Source: Shewanella hanedai
GTDB lineage: Bacteria > Pseudomonadota > Gammaproteobacteria > Enterobacterales > Shewanellaceae
Length of the DNA stretch: 64,000 bases
Assembly (NCBI RefSeq): GCF_007197645.1
Contig: NZ_VKGK01000013.1
Location: forward strand, 62,001 to 126,000
Direction of reading: 5' to 3'
Shown here: positions 19,137 through 28,037 of the stretch, piece by piece
Position numbering within the stretch: position 1 is the first letter of the stretch
Layout of the letters: each line of letters starts with the position of its first letter
Position numbers and translations under genes: made by a program
Notes under the pieces: model-generated
The model's database searches: none
Told to the model about the DNA's origin: nothing
Seen by the model: only the letters and a program-made list of their open reading frames with translations

Positions 19137-19588
19137 TTACCATCTCTGAAAGCATAGTCTTTAGCTGTCCCTTCCATGACAAAGCCTACTTTTTCATAAA
19201 GTGCGATTGCTGCATCATTGTCTGTGTAGACCTCAAGCTCGATACGTCTTATTGCTAGCCAGTTGTCGGCTAAGTCAATCATGGCCGTTAACAATTGAGT
19301 GCCAATACCTAGATTCTGTTGTTGATGACTGACAGCCATACCCATATTGGCCACATGTTTTCTACGCGGAGAGTCCATAATTATCATCCCAATTTGCCCC
19401 ACGATCTGGTTATCAATAAGGGCGACTAAGTTGTAATGATTTTTATCCAAATTGGCGAGTCTGGCCTGCCAATTTGATAATGATGGGTAGGGAAGTTGCA
19501 GGGTGCCTGAATAACATGAAGGTTGAGTATAAAGTGATTGTACTCCCTCAAAATCGCTAGGCTCAGTGTGTCTTATTATTACTTCCAT
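19097..19588 (-). CDS. yhhY: GNAT N-acetyltransferase, YhhY-like
   Basis: This is an acetyl-CoA-dependent N-acetyltransferase of 163 residues. It is recognisably similar to E. coli YhhY (also called AaaT, an amino-acid acetyltransferase) from IIRHTEPSDFEGV through SPRRKHVANMGMAV, the acetyl-CoA loop QQQNLGIGTQLL, the DNWLAIRRIELEVYTDN strand and ALYEKVGFVMEGT. The E. coli enzyme acetylates some aromatic amino acids; the natural substrate here is not known. It is transcribed alone on the minus strand. Confidence 0.85.
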   Translation of the reverse strand: MEVIIRHTEPSDFEGVQSLYTQPSCYSGTLQLPYPSLSNWQARLANLDKNHYNLVALIDNQIVGQIGMIIMDSPRRKHVANMGMAVSHQQQNLGIGTQLLTAMIDLADNWLAIRRIELEVYTDNDAAIALYEKVGFVMEGTAKDYAFRDGKYVDSYLMARLAK

Positions 19589-19746
19589 CTCTACTCCCCT
19601 TACATCCTATAAATTACCAATAATTCAGTTATCTATTTAATGTATATGAAGTAAATTCTCATGGCTAATGGTTTTTAAACTGGGGTAATTAAAGGGACTA
19701 CTCGTGACTCTATGTGATTGTTATCTCGGTGGGTATTCAGTAGCAA

Positions 19747-19781
19747 AAGGCCTGCAATGACGATGAGTCATTGCAGGCCTT
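19747..19781 (-). terminator. Intrinsic terminator of codBA
   Basis: AAGGCCTGCAATGAC and GTCATTGCAGGCCTT form a perfect 15-bp stem with a five-base loop. Read on the minus strand it continues into TTTTGC. It lies 21 bp beyond the codA stop. Confidence 0.9.
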
Positions 19782-19802
19782 AGTTGTTCTTATTTGGAAA
19801 GG

Positions 19803-21101
19803 TTAGCGACGAAATGTGACGCTTTCAGCTTCAGCTAAATGAATTTGCGTGGTCGCAATTTGGGTTTCAGCTAAGATTTTTCCATGACGGACAGAGTAAC
19901 GAACAGGCACTTGGCGGCGAACAGCATCAAAACCATTATCAGCAGGAAGAATTAGCAAGCTGCCTGGTTTGCCTATCTCTATCCCATAGCGGTCTTGAAT
20001 ATTCAGCGTACGTGCTGATTTGCTGCTAATCAGTGCAAGGGAGTCGTTTATCTGATCGTAACCCATGATCTGACACACATGCAGACCCATGTGCAAGACT
20101 TGCAGCATGTTCGCAGTGCCCAGTGGATACCAGGGATCGAAAATATCATCATGACCAAAACAGACATTAATGTTGGCTGCCAGCATCTCTTTGACACGTG
20201 TTATTCCGCGGCGCTTAGGATAGTCATCGAAACGACCTTGCAGGTGTATATTCACTAGCGGGTTGGCGACAAAGTTTATTCCTGACATCTTAAGCAGGCG
20301 AAACAGACGTGATGCATAAGCACCATTATAAGAGTGCATCGCAGTGGTATGGCTGGCGGTAACGCGCTCACCCATATCAAATTTATGCGCTAGCGCCGCA
20401 ACGGTTTCCACAAAGCGTGATTGTTCATCATCAATTTCATCACAGTGAACATCGATAAGACGATCATATTTACGAGCAAGTTCGAACACAAAATGCAGGG
20501 ATTCTACGCCGTATTCACGCGTGAATTCGAAGTGGGGGATAGCGCCAATCACATCAGCACCCAACTTGACCGCTTCTTCGAGTAACTCCTTACCATTGGG
20601 GTAAGATAAAATACCCTCTTGGGGGAAGGCTACAATTTGAATGTCTACCCACTGCTTCATCTCTTCTTTGACTTCAAGCATCGCTTTTAACGCGATAAGA
20701 GTTGGATCGGATACATCAACATGGGTACGTACATGTTGAATACCATTGGCAATCTGCCACTTTAGAGTCTGCTTTGCTCGGTTTTTAACATCTTCGATAG
20801 AGAGCATCGCTTTACGCTCAGACCAACGCTCAATACCCTCGAACAGAGTGCCCGAAATATTCCAGCTTGGCTCACCAGCTGTTTGTGTGGTGTCTAAGTG
20901 CACATGAGGTTCACAGAAGGGAGCGATGGCCATGCCACCTTCACCGTCAAGCAAAGCGCCAGAGATGATAGCATCGCTGAAACTCAAGCTGTCAGCCATG
21001 GAGGCGATTGCTTGAAACTTCCCATCTTCAATTAGGATCTGATGCAGGCCTTGTTTGCCTTGGAGTGTAACGTTTTGGATCAGCATATTTGCAGCTGGCA
21101 T
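19803..21101 (-). CDS. codA: Cytosine deaminase CodA
   Basis: This enzyme deaminates cytosine to uracil and ammonia for pyrimidine and nitrogen salvage. It has 432 residues and very high similarity to E. coli CodA along its length. Metal and active-site motifs are HVHLD (HxH), the [13 protein letters not shown] segment, [12 protein letters not shown] and [14 protein letters not shown]. The open frame extends 16 codons upstream into codB. The ATG at 21101 is chosen because AAGGA lies about 8 bases upstream, after the codB stop. It forms an operon with codB. Confidence 0.97.
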   Translation of the reverse strand: MPAANMLIQNVTLQGKQGLHQILIEDGKFQAIASMADSLSFSDAIISGALLDGEGGMAIAPFCEPHVHLDTTQTAGEPSWNISGTLFEGIERWSERKAMLSIEDVKNRAKQTLKWQIANGIQHVRTHVDVSDPTLIALKAMLEVKEEMKQWVDIQIVAFPQEGILSYPNGKELLEEAVKLGADVIGAIPHFEFTREYGVESLHFVFELARKYDRLIDVHCDEIDDEQSRFVETVAALAHKFDMGERVTASHTTAMHSYNGAYASRLFRLLKMSGINFVANPLVNIHLQGRFDDYPKRRGITRVKEMLAANINVCFGHDDIFDPWYPLGTANMLQVLHMGLHVCQIMGYDQINDSLALISSKSARTLNIQDRYGIEIGKPGSLLILPADNGFDAVRRQVPVRYSVRHGKILAETQIATTQIHLAEAESVTFRR

Positions 21102-21111
21102 CGTGTTTTCC

Positions 21112-22377
21112 TTATGCATTGGTTGCATTCTTACAAGTTGATTTAACAAATTTTTTGTTGGTATTACGCTTGACCAGCGTATCTAGGATTAGAAAGCTGA
21201 TCGCTCCAGCGAATACCGCGTTGAGTGGGACAATACCTGGCAGCATATGACCTGCAATGACCCCGATAGCTACACCCAGAATGGCAGCCCAGTTAATGGT
21301 GTCGAATTTAGCGTTAGCAAAGTCTCTGTATTTTTCACGATTTCTTAAGAAATCAGCGATGATGATCCCGCCTATAGGTGGGATCGCGGCGGATAAAAAG
21401 GTGAGCCATCCGACAAAGTTATTATAGAGCCAAAGTGCGCAAAGAGTACCAATGATACCGTTAAAGATAGACAAGTACTTGCTAGGTAGACCTGTGATAT
21501 TAGAAAAGCCTAAGCCTGAGGCGTAGAGCGCATTGTCATTGGTTGTCCAAATATTTAAGCCTAAGATAATAATGGCTGGAATTAACAATCCTTGTGCAAT
21601 CATCACTTCAGATATATCAGCTTGGCCAGTGGCAGCAGCGCCTGCAGCACCAAAGATGAACATCAGTGAATTACCGATGAAGAAAGCGAACATGGTCACG
21701 AACACGGCGCTTCTTGGTTTCTTACCGAATCGAACAAAGTCGGCAGTCAATGTGCCTGCTGAGATAAATGAACCGACGACTAACACCAATGCGGTTGAGA
21801 ACTCCATGGGGTTTTCTGGCGTGAAGGCTATCAAGCTATCCATGCCTCCCATGCTGTCCACGGCTTGAAATACTGAGAAACCGCCAAATAGGGCGATGGC
21901 TGGTACGGCGATGGCTGAAAGGATCATGATGGCGGCAATGCCGAAGTAAACGGTGGCGGTCATCAGTAGACCAGAGATAAGAATGAGAAGGTTAGTGTCT
22001 ATGCCCGTCGCTTTATGGACTGGAATAGCAAACATAGCGACACCAACGCCGAACCAACCAACTTGTGTACCACCGAGGAGAAGCGAGGGAAGCCAAGAAC
22101 CTTTTAAACCAAAAGAGTAACGCGCGAGGAGATGAGTGGAGAGGCCAGTTTGAGCGCCGATATAACCAAGAAATGAAGTGTAAATACCGAGAATTAAATT
22201 ACCAATGAGTACTGCAAGAATAAAATCATTAAAGGAGAGTCCGACTCCGAGTGTGCCTCCTGTCCACATACTTGCTGAAAAGAAGGTTAATCCCAGCATC
22301 ACCATAGTGAGAGAGAAAATGCCTTTACGTGCCGATTGTGGCACCGGCCCTAAACTGTAATTATTATCGCTTGCCAT
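21112..22377 (-). CDS. codB: Cytosine permease CodB
   Basis: This is a cytosine:proton symporter of the NCS1 family in the inner membrane. It has 421 residues and about 12 hydrophobic helices. The N-terminus ([24 protein letters not shown]), [17 protein letters not shown] helix 1 and the [11 protein letters not shown] segment match the CodB family. The codA start lies 11 bp after its stop, so both are made from one mRNA. Position next to codA supports cytosine as substrate. Confidence 0.95.
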   Translation of the reverse strand: MASDNNYSLGPVPQSARKGIFSLTMVMLGLTFFSASMWTGGTLGVGLSFNDFILAVLIGNLILGIYTSFLGYIGAQTGLSTHLLARYSFGLKGSWLPSLLLGGTQVGWFGVGVAMFAIPVHKATGIDTNLLILISGLLMTATVYFGIAAIMILSAIAVPAIALFGGFSVFQAVDSMGGMDSLIAFTPENPMEFSTALVLVVGSFISAGTLTADFVRFGKKPRSAVFVTMFAFFIGNSLMFIFGAAGAAATGQADISEVMIAQGLLIPAIIILGLNIWTTNDNALYASGLGFSNITGLPSKYLSIFNGIIGTLCALWLYNNFVGWLTFLSAAIPPIGGIIIADFLRNREKYRDFANAKFDTINWAAILGVAIGVIAGHMLPGIVPLNAVFAGAISFLILDTLVKRNTNKKFVKSTCKNATNA

Positions 22378-22902
22378 CTGTTACCCCTACACCATATGAA
22401 TAAAATGTGCGGCTTACCTAAAGTAGCACTAACCCGATATTAGAATCATTGTCAGTTTTACTGCTTCTCTGGCAAACGGCGCGTATTCTAGTTATTTCAA
22501 ATACGGTGTCAAGCGTATTTCAGTGGATACTCAATTTTTCAGTTTTACGGTGACAAATTGCCAATAAATCGTGAGTTGTGTAGGTAAAACGTTGCCCGTT
22601 ATTGGTCAGTTATGAGCGGTTTAAGTATAGAAATATCATGCTTATTGTTATGCACTCAAGTCTGATGAGCCTTAAGCTATCAGCCCTGAGTTCGCGAGTT
22701 TATGAGGCACTGTTTCCCTTACTATAAAATATGAGGATGCTATGCAGCTGTCTTTTATGCTTAGGCGTGAGCCAATCGAGCTCATAGAGATGGATAATCG
22801 CTGCTGCCAAAGTTAATGGTTTATTTAAGTTTTTTTAAACAAAAGTACATACAGGACTTTATGACCTGCATGTACTCTGTATTTCTATTTATTAGAAAAG
22901 GA
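22378..22902. other. Region between codB and ecotin genes
   Basis: This 525-bp stretch has no supportable gene. The codB promoter should lie in 22378-22560; no convincing PurR, sigma-54 or purine-riboswitch element was seen. The far end holds the ecotin terminator hairpin (22844-22876). Confidence 0.4.
22844..22876 (-). terminator. Probable terminator downstream of ecotin gene
   Basis: AGTACATACAGG and CCTGCATGTACT pair over 12 bp with one mismatch. On the minus strand the hairpin is followed by TTTTGTTTAAAAAAAC. It lies 27 bp after the ecotin stop. Confidence 0.65.
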
Positions 22903-23484
22903 TTAGCTTTTGACTGTTGCTTTTGATGAACTGAATTGGCTTTCAACACGCCAAGTGCGGTACCTGATCTCACTGCCTTCAGGTAAGTAAAATACCTTAG
23001 CTAAACGGCTATCATAGCTAAGCTTTAGATCATCTTGGATTGGTACAAACACCGTATTAGGTTCTCCTCTGCGCATGCAGGCCATCAGGGTACTCGGGCC
23101 TTCGCTGATACTGTCTACTTGATAGTAATTATATCCCCAGCCTTTTATTGAGTGTTGCGTGAGCTTGCCCGAGAGCACCTGCCGATTACAGTTCTCCACT
23201 TTAGTTTGCCCAATTTGAATCTCCACCATGTAGTTGGACTCATCCGCTAAAGTTGGCAGGGTTAAAATGTGCTGCACCATGCCAGCAGTCGGCGCTGGGT
23301 ACATCTTTGTTGCCACCTGAGTTTGGTGAGCTGCAGATGTAAATGATTGAGTGGTGATCCCTGTGTCGTTATGGAGATTTCGCTGTACTGGGCTGGTGGC
23401 CTGAGCGTTGAAAGATAGCAGTGAAATGGCAAGGGCTGTGGCAGTGATAGCGTGTTTAGCAGCGTTAAGGGTCGATGAATTCAT
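22903..23484 (-). CDS. eco: Ecotin, periplasmic serine protease inhibitor
   Basis: This is a dimeric periplasmic inhibitor of trypsin-like serine proteases. The protein has about 193 residues including a signal peptide (cleavage after NAQA near residue 29). The ecotin core is clear: YPAPTAGM, VEIQIGQTKVENCN, LSGKLTQHSIKGWGYNYY, STLMAC (Met-Ala reactive bond and the second disulfide Cys) and SEIRYRTWRVES. A linker of about 30 residues between signal and core is longer than in E. coli. The ATG at 23484 is preferred over a TTG six codons upstream because CGGAG lies just before it. Confidence 0.9.
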   Translation of the reverse strand: MNSSTLNAAKHAITATALAISLLSFNAQATSPVQRNLHNDTGITTQSFTSAAHQTQVATKMYPAPTAGMVQHILTLPTLADESNYMVEIQIGQTKVENCNRQVLSGKLTQHSIKGWGYNYYQVDSISEGPSTLMACMRRGEPNTVFVPIQDDLKLSYDSRLAKVFYLPEGSEIRYRTWRVESQFSSSKATVKS

Positions 23485-23744
23485 ATAATCTCCGAGAAGC
23501 AATGTACTTAGTTAATGACTCTATTAACGGCTCGGAAAATAAAAAGGGTTAAAAGATATTATTTTTTATCGGAAGATTGGCAATGTGTGCTAATTTCATT
23601 AATGCTAGGTAGACATGCTTGATTAGGAAGACTGTGTGCGGTGTCTGTGTTCCTGTGATAGTAATAGTTACCTATTGTTTTATTTCAATATTACCTTTCA
23701 CGGGTAATCATTTGTATTTTCACAACTAAATTAATGGAATAATT

Positions 23745-23951
23745 ATGTTAAAAAAATCATATTGTGCTGTTTTGCTAACGTCTTTACTTATCTCTACATC
23801 AACAATGGCTGGGGATGTTGAACGAGGCAATAGCACCCACCTTTCTAATATCAATGCCCACAGTGTTGCTGATATAGACCTAAAAAGCCTATTGTCTCCC
23901 ACGACACTCAACCTTCGTCCTCAGGTTGGCGTGAGACGTCCTAGGGGGTAG
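23745..23951 (+). CDS. Small secreted peptide with PQxGVRRPxG C-terminal tail
   Basis: This 68-residue protein begins with a clear signal peptide (MLKKS..., hydrophobic core, STMA cleavage near residue 22). The mature peptide of about 46 residues has no Cys and ends RPQVGVRRPRG. The last 10-11 residues recur at the end of the 199-residue protein at 24677 (DPQIGVRRPMG), and the DNA similarity continues past the stop codon. GGA lies seven bases before the ATG. It is divergent from ecotin. No family was recognised. Because it is short and exported, it could be a ligand or substrate; this is inference. Confidence 0.65.
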   Translation: MLKKSYCAVLLTSLLISTSTMAGDVERGNSTHLSNINAHSVADIDLKSLLSPTTLNLRPQVGVRRPRG

Positions 23952-24007
23952 TTAATAACCTTCAAACCAATTATTTAAGCAGGCAACGCTAAGTTTGCCA
24001 GCTTTCT
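23919..24007. repeat. Direct repeat copy 1: tail codons plus kinase 3'-end scar
   Basis: Starting at CCTCAGGTTGG, this stretch aligns with 25244-25331. By eye the 33 bases coding the tail and stop match at 28 positions, and the match continues over TAACC..TCAAA, AATT.TTTAAGC.GGCAACGCT and TTGCCAGCTT. In copy 2 that second part encodes, on the minus strand, the C-terminus of the TPR kinase. Here the kinase frame is broken (one-base loss) and leads nowhere. Weaker similarity extends to about 24035. This copy is therefore a scar of a duplicated peptide/kinase junction. Confidence 0.75.
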
Positions 24008-24062
24008 GTATTCATAAGTCAAATTTAAATATGCAGGTTTTACGAGTTGATTCCCTAACATT

Positions 24063-24254
24063 TTATTGATTAATGCTGGATTGACTAACGTTTGATTGCC
24101 AAAGTTTGATTAACCAATCTTGAGAGTAATAATCTCCAGACAGAGCATGGTTGAGTTGCTTGATAAGGTCGTTATCTCTTTGCTTCCCAGTTAACCAGTC
24201 GTATAAACGGTTCAGACTCCATACTTCCATGTTCGTTAGCTCTGTATTATTCAT
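24063..24254 (-). CDS. Possible small hypothetical protein
   Basis: This is an open frame of 63 residues from an ATG (69 if a TTG at 24272 is used). The sequence (LNRLYDWLTGKQRDNDLIKQLNHALSGDYYSQDWLIKLW) looks protein-like, helical and rich in aromatic residues. There is no clear ribosome site. It lies between a kinase scar and another gene fragment, so it may itself be debris of a larger gene. No family was recognised. Confidence 0.35.
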   Translation of the reverse strand: MNNTELTNMEVWSLNRLYDWLTGKQRDNDLIKQLNHALSGDYYSQDWLIKLWQSNVSQSSINQ

Positions 24255-24352
24255 ATCAGAAAAGCTTACCAAAGATGATAAAAATTCTGTATTACGCCAT
24301 ATAACAGCAATTATTCACTCATTCGAAAAGATATTCTCATTCTGTATTTAAA

Positions 24353-24532
24353 TTAATTAGTTATCTTATTCTTAGGTATAAATCTGAGCTGAATGTCATT
24401 ATGGAACCTGTATTCACAATTTGTTACGGGATGGACGTTATTTTCTATAGCAAGGGCTTGTAAGTCTTTGGTTTGTGCTGTATTAATTTGTGTTGCTGAA
24501 TTAAATATTCTGATAGGTAAATGATTAATAAC
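24353..24532 (-). pseudogene. Probable C-terminal remnant of an unidentified gene
   Basis: The minus strand is open for about 59 codons here, ending in TAA at 24353-24355. It reads protein-like (LPIRIFNSATQ, KDLQALAIENNVHPVT, YRFHNDIQLRFIPKNK). There is no ATG, GTG or TTG at its 5' end, and an in-frame stop sits directly upstream. It is best explained as the tail of a truncated gene. The rest of 24255-24676 is AT-rich and otherwise empty apart from the leader of the next gene. Confidence 0.35.
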
Positions 24533-24676
24533 TTAGGTTATTATTGATATGACTCATCGAGTCAGTTTTTCTTTAATCGTATGCAAATAGGCATTGTTAT
24601 AGGTATTTATCATGATGAGAATGTTATTTCAGCAAAACCCTGAGAGATACTTTATTACATGGAAGGAATATTAATC

Positions 24677-25276
24677 ATGAGCATAGCCGAGAATATGACA
24701 AACGAACTTGCAGACGCTGTTGAGATCATTGTTCCTGCGCCCGCGTTCGAAGGGAACAGTATGAACGTGAGCACTGCCGTTAATTACTTTTCTATTACAC
24801 CGAATGAAAGTTACCCTTGGAGCACTGAAATTTATCGAGTCGATAATGGAGTGTTATCGCCAACACCGAGTTCGTGTAGTGCATTAAACATTACCTTTGA
24901 GCCTTATAGGTCAAAAGAGATGAATTCTGTGGTGATTAAGGAAGAGTTACAACTGCTTCAACGCGCTGTACTCATCGGTAAAATGAGTGATAAAGCCATC
25001 GCGGCAGGCTGGCGTTTCTATAACAATGGAATCGTCTTTGATGAAGTGCAAAATGCAATATCCTACAATGTCACGAGTCAAGTGGCTGATGATGGTCTGC
25101 AAGTCATATTGACCATAGAGCAAGTGGAAGGAACGCCTGTCGGAGGAGATACCATTTCTTTCAGATATGTAGCCTCAAAAGATCTGCCGACTCCACCATT
25201 TACAGATGCGCAAGGGCAGTTCACAGTTCATTACTCTCAAGACCCTCAGATTGGTGTCAGGCGTCCTATGGGGTAG
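24677..25276 (+). CDS. Tail protein ending PQIGVRRPMG, unknown function
   Basis: This is a protein of 199 residues without a signal peptide or membrane segment. The middle is predicted from reading to be beta-rich (ISYNVTSQVADDGLQVILTIEQVEG, GGDTISFRYVASKDL). The last residues DPQIGVRRPMG match the tail of the small secreted peptide at 23745. The ATG at 24677 is chosen because GGAAGGA lies about 9 bases upstream; an ATG six codons earlier overlaps that site. It converges on the TPR kinase, with only 16 bp between the stops. No family was recognised. It may be a partner or target of the kinase. Confidence 0.7.
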   Translation: MSIAENMTNELADAVEIIVPAPAFEGNSMNVSTAVNYFSITPNESYPWSTEIYRVDNGVLSPTPSSCSALNITFEPYRSKEMNSVVIKEELQLLQRAVLIGKMSDKAIAAGWRFYNNGIVFDEVQNAISYNVTSQVADDGLQVILTIEQVEGTPVGGDTISFRYVASKDLPTPPFTDAQGQFTVHYSQDPQIGVRRPMG

Positions 25277-25331
25277 GTTCATAACCGTCAAATTAATTTT
25301 TAAGCTGGCAACGCTCAAGCTTGCCAGCTTC
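25244..25331. repeat. Direct repeat copy 2: tail codons plus intact kinase 3' end
   Basis: This is the partner of the repeat at 23919-24007. Here both halves are intact: plus-strand tail codons and stop of the 199-residue protein, then the minus-strand C-terminal codons of the kinase. The stretch contains an inverted repeat AAGCTGGCAA...TTGCCAGCTT (25301-25329) that could also act as a two-way terminator. Confidence 0.75.
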
Positions 25332-28007
25332 CTCGAGTAATTGATTGAACTTAGATATTTCACAGAGTGAGTCAAACCAAGGTAAATTAAACCAGACTGC
25401 GCCTATGTTGGCATTGAGTGCTTCTTCGACCTGAGAGAGAGCTGAGATATACTCACCGATTCGTGCGTATATGAGCGCAGCGGCAAAAGATACTTCACCA
25501 TCAATTGTGGACATTTTTTTTAATTGATTTAACGCTTTAATTGCCGCTTCGTGATCGCCTATATGAACATAGGCTTGTGCTCTTTGCAGCCAAGCACTTC
25601 GACTTTCTAGTCCCTGATTTAAATTCAACACCTGTCGGTAGTGGGCATGGGCTTGGCTTTTTTTACCTAAGATCAACTGAATATCGGCCAGGTTTAATAT
25701 CCAGTTAGGATGGTTTGGACTGGTATCGACCGCCAGCTGAGCCATCTCCAATGCTTGCTGGTATTGTCCTGATAGTGCATAGCTGAGTCCAAGGTTACTG
25801 ATATCAATACTTTGCTTGTTTGTAGTCACTAAAGGACGATAAAGTGCTATGGCTTGCTCTAAGTCTCCTTCGGAAAGAGAAATATCTGCCAAAAGTTGAT
25901 TGGCAAAATAATGTTCTGGATTGATTGCAAGTAAAGTATTTAAGACCTGTTTACTCTTTTCTGCATTCACTTGCCACCAATAACTCAGTGCTAAGTTATA
26001 TAACAGTTTTGTACTTGGCCTTAGAGATAGTGCTTTTTGGTAAGTCATTATAGCGAGTTCTAATTGATTACTGGCTAAGAAAAAATAGGCTTGGAATTCA
26101 ATTAAAGTGGCGTCATCGGCACCACGTTGTTTCGCTATATTTAGTTGAGAATTAGCTTTGTCGAATGCATTGGTAGACACATAAATAGTGAACTTATCTA
26201 TAGCCTGTTCAACACTGTATCGGTATTCAGGAGGAGATTGATCCAATATCTCCTCAAAAATGCGTATAAATTTCTCATCATTAGTACTGGTATAAAAACT
26301 CAATGCACTCTCTCTATATAACGAATAGGCGGAATAGAGGTGAGGGGCTTTCTGAATTAATTTGGCTAAAGATTGCATTAATTCTGGCGTCACTTTCCCT
26401 GCGAGTAACATTGTTGAATAAAGCTCAATATAAGCCAGGTAGTCTTTTTCACTAACCTGCTGATTTATCTGCTCTCTGGCCTGATTATCTGAAAATAGCT
26501 TAGCTACTTTTAGCTGAGTGTCGTTATGAGTGGCGTAGAAGTTCTGCAATATAGCAGGCCAGTTATCCTGATCTGTTACTGTCCAGCGCTGAGAGTTAGG
26601 ACTCTTATTTAATCGTGAAAGCGTGATATTACAGCGGGTGGTATTACAGCTTATTTCACTGGTGAGGATATCCGTGGCCCCAGTTTGATTACTTATGGCA
26701 TTGATATCCCCATCAATAGCCTTGACCTCTGAGCTGGAGATCAACTGCATCGTGTCATTGCGTATGATGTACTGCCTAATGGCATCGTCCATGGTCGCCA
26801 TTAGAAGATTGGATTCAGCTGTATCGGCCTGATTTTTGCTTTCAAGCGTTGGTGGAATAACCACCACTTGATGTTTAATCGTCGCGCTTGGTGGTGCGCT
26901 ATTCATTAAGGCTAATAGTGATGGGTAATTTGTCAGAAGTAATAGGGTCAGTACGCTGATAGCTGTGGTGATTAAGACGATACCTCTCTTTGACACCCGA
27001 TTGAATACATTCGCTATAACCGTTGAGTTTAGCGCTACTTTATTTGCAATCGTTGAATCGTATATTGCTGCATTGGCAACGGTTTGTTGCAGTAATATCT
27101 CTTCTTGAGTTAGGGCTACCATTATTTGCTGAATTTTATCAGCAAGCTGTTTTGCGCTTTGAACTCTGTCTGCTGGCTGTTTTTGCAAAAGCTGATTGAG
27201 TAGGTCTGCTAATTCTGCTGGTATCTTAGGGATAATCTCAGATGCATCACTGGGAGCTTGGTTAATGATTCTGTCACTTATCTGATTGGCTGAGCCAGCA
27301 CCGAAGGGGTGGTGACCTGAGATCAAGTGGTATGCTAACAACCCAAAAGAGAATAGATCACTTAAATGGTTTATTGGCAGTCCGTTTAACTGCTCTGGCG
27401 ACATGGCTATTTTACAGCCTTGGCTGACCGGCAAATTGGCTACATCAGCGTTAGGATTTGGATTCTGAGTCTCTTGGACCTTTCGTTGAGTTTGCGAAAT
27501 GCCAAAATCAACAATTTTAGCGCATACATTGCTGCCATCAACATGAGAAGTAATAACGATGTTAGACGCTTTGAGATCGCAATGAACGATTCCAACCTGA
27601 TGGGCCGCGTCGAGACCTAGGCTTATCTGGTGCAAAATCTGCAGTTTTTGAATGAGAGTAGTGATCTGTTCATTTTGAAACTGTTGCAGTGTTTTACCGC
27701 TTAAAAACTCCATCACCAGTGCCACTTGTTCTTGGTGCTCCAGCACGTCATATATCTGAACAATATTAGGGTGGTTCACCTTAGCCAGTGCTCGGGCTTC
27801 ATCTAACGCTTGAATTTGTGGCGATGTCAGTGCCTGCTGCTCAGGAATACGATGCAGCACCTTGATGGCGACAGTTCTGTGTAGCCGAGTATCTTGTGCT
27901 AGATAGACGGTTCCCATGCCTCCCTCACCGAGCATCTCGGTGAGCGTATAATTGTCTGAGATAAATTCAGGCAGTTTAGGCGGGAGTGAGGGAACGTTGT
28001 GCTTCAA
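25293..28007 (-). CDS. Membrane Ser/Thr protein kinase with C-terminal TPR domain
   Basis: This is a 904-residue PknB-type kinase. The N-terminal kinase domain (about 18-290) has GEGGMGTVYLAQ, catalytic K49 in VAIKVL, HCDLKASN (H142-C143-D144, so a non-RD kinase with Cys in place of Arg), DFG at 167 and SPEQL. One membrane helix follows near 341-362. The outer part of about 540 residues contains many TPR-like helices (540-880), probably periplasmic. The only plausible start is TTG at 28007, 11 bases after AAGGA. It lies 30 bp behind the FHA gene in an operon. The TPR part could sense an extracytoplasmic ligand; the neighbouring secreted peptide is a candidate. Confidence 0.88.
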   Translation of the reverse strand: MKHNVPSLPPKLPEFISDNYTLTEMLGEGGMGTVYLAQDTRLHRTVAIKVLHRIPEQQALTSPQIQALDEARALAKVNHPNIVQIYDVLEHQEQVALVMEFLSGKTLQQFQNEQITTLIQKLQILHQISLGLDAAHQVGIVHCDLKASNIVITSHVDGSNVCAKIVDFGISQTQRKVQETQNPNPNADVANLPVSQGCKIAMSPEQLNGLPINHLSDLFSFGLLAYHLISGHHPFGAGSANQISDRIINQAPSDASEIIPKIPAELADLLNQLLQKQPADRVQSAKQLADKIQQIMVALTQEEILLQQTVANAAIYDSTIANKVALNSTVIANVFNRVSKRGIVLITTAISVLTLLLLTNYPSLLALMNSAPPSATIKHQVVVIPPTLESKNQADTAESNLLMATMDDAIRQYIIRNDTMQLISSSEVKAIDGDINAISNQTGATDILTSEISCNTTRCNITLSRLNKSPNSQRWTVTDQDNWPAILQNFYATHNDTQLKVAKLFSDNQAREQINQQVSEKDYLAYIELYSTMLLAGKVTPELMQSLAKLIQKAPHLYSAYSLYRESALSFYTSTNDEKFIRIFEEILDQSPPEYRYSVEQAIDKFTIYVSTNAFDKANSQLNIAKQRGADDATLIEFQAYFFLASNQLELAIMTYQKALSLRPSTKLLYNLALSYWWQVNAEKSKQVLNTLLAINPEHYFANQLLADISLSEGDLEQAIALYRPLVTTNKQSIDISNLGLSYALSGQYQQALEMAQLAVDTSPNHPNWILNLADIQLILGKKSQAHAHYRQVLNLNQGLESRSAWLQRAQAYVHIGDHEAAIKALNQLKKMSTIDGEVSFAAALIYARIGEYISALSQVEEALNANIGAVWFNLPWFDSLCEISKFNQLLEEAGKLERCQLKN

Positions 28008-28037
28008 GAGATTAATATTCCTTAATTATTTAATGGA

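Noticed and set aside
22378..22620. Possible PurR or purine-riboswitch control of codBA
   Set aside because: The GTAAAACGTT stretch near 22582 matches the PurR palindrome poorly, and no riboswitch core could be placed.
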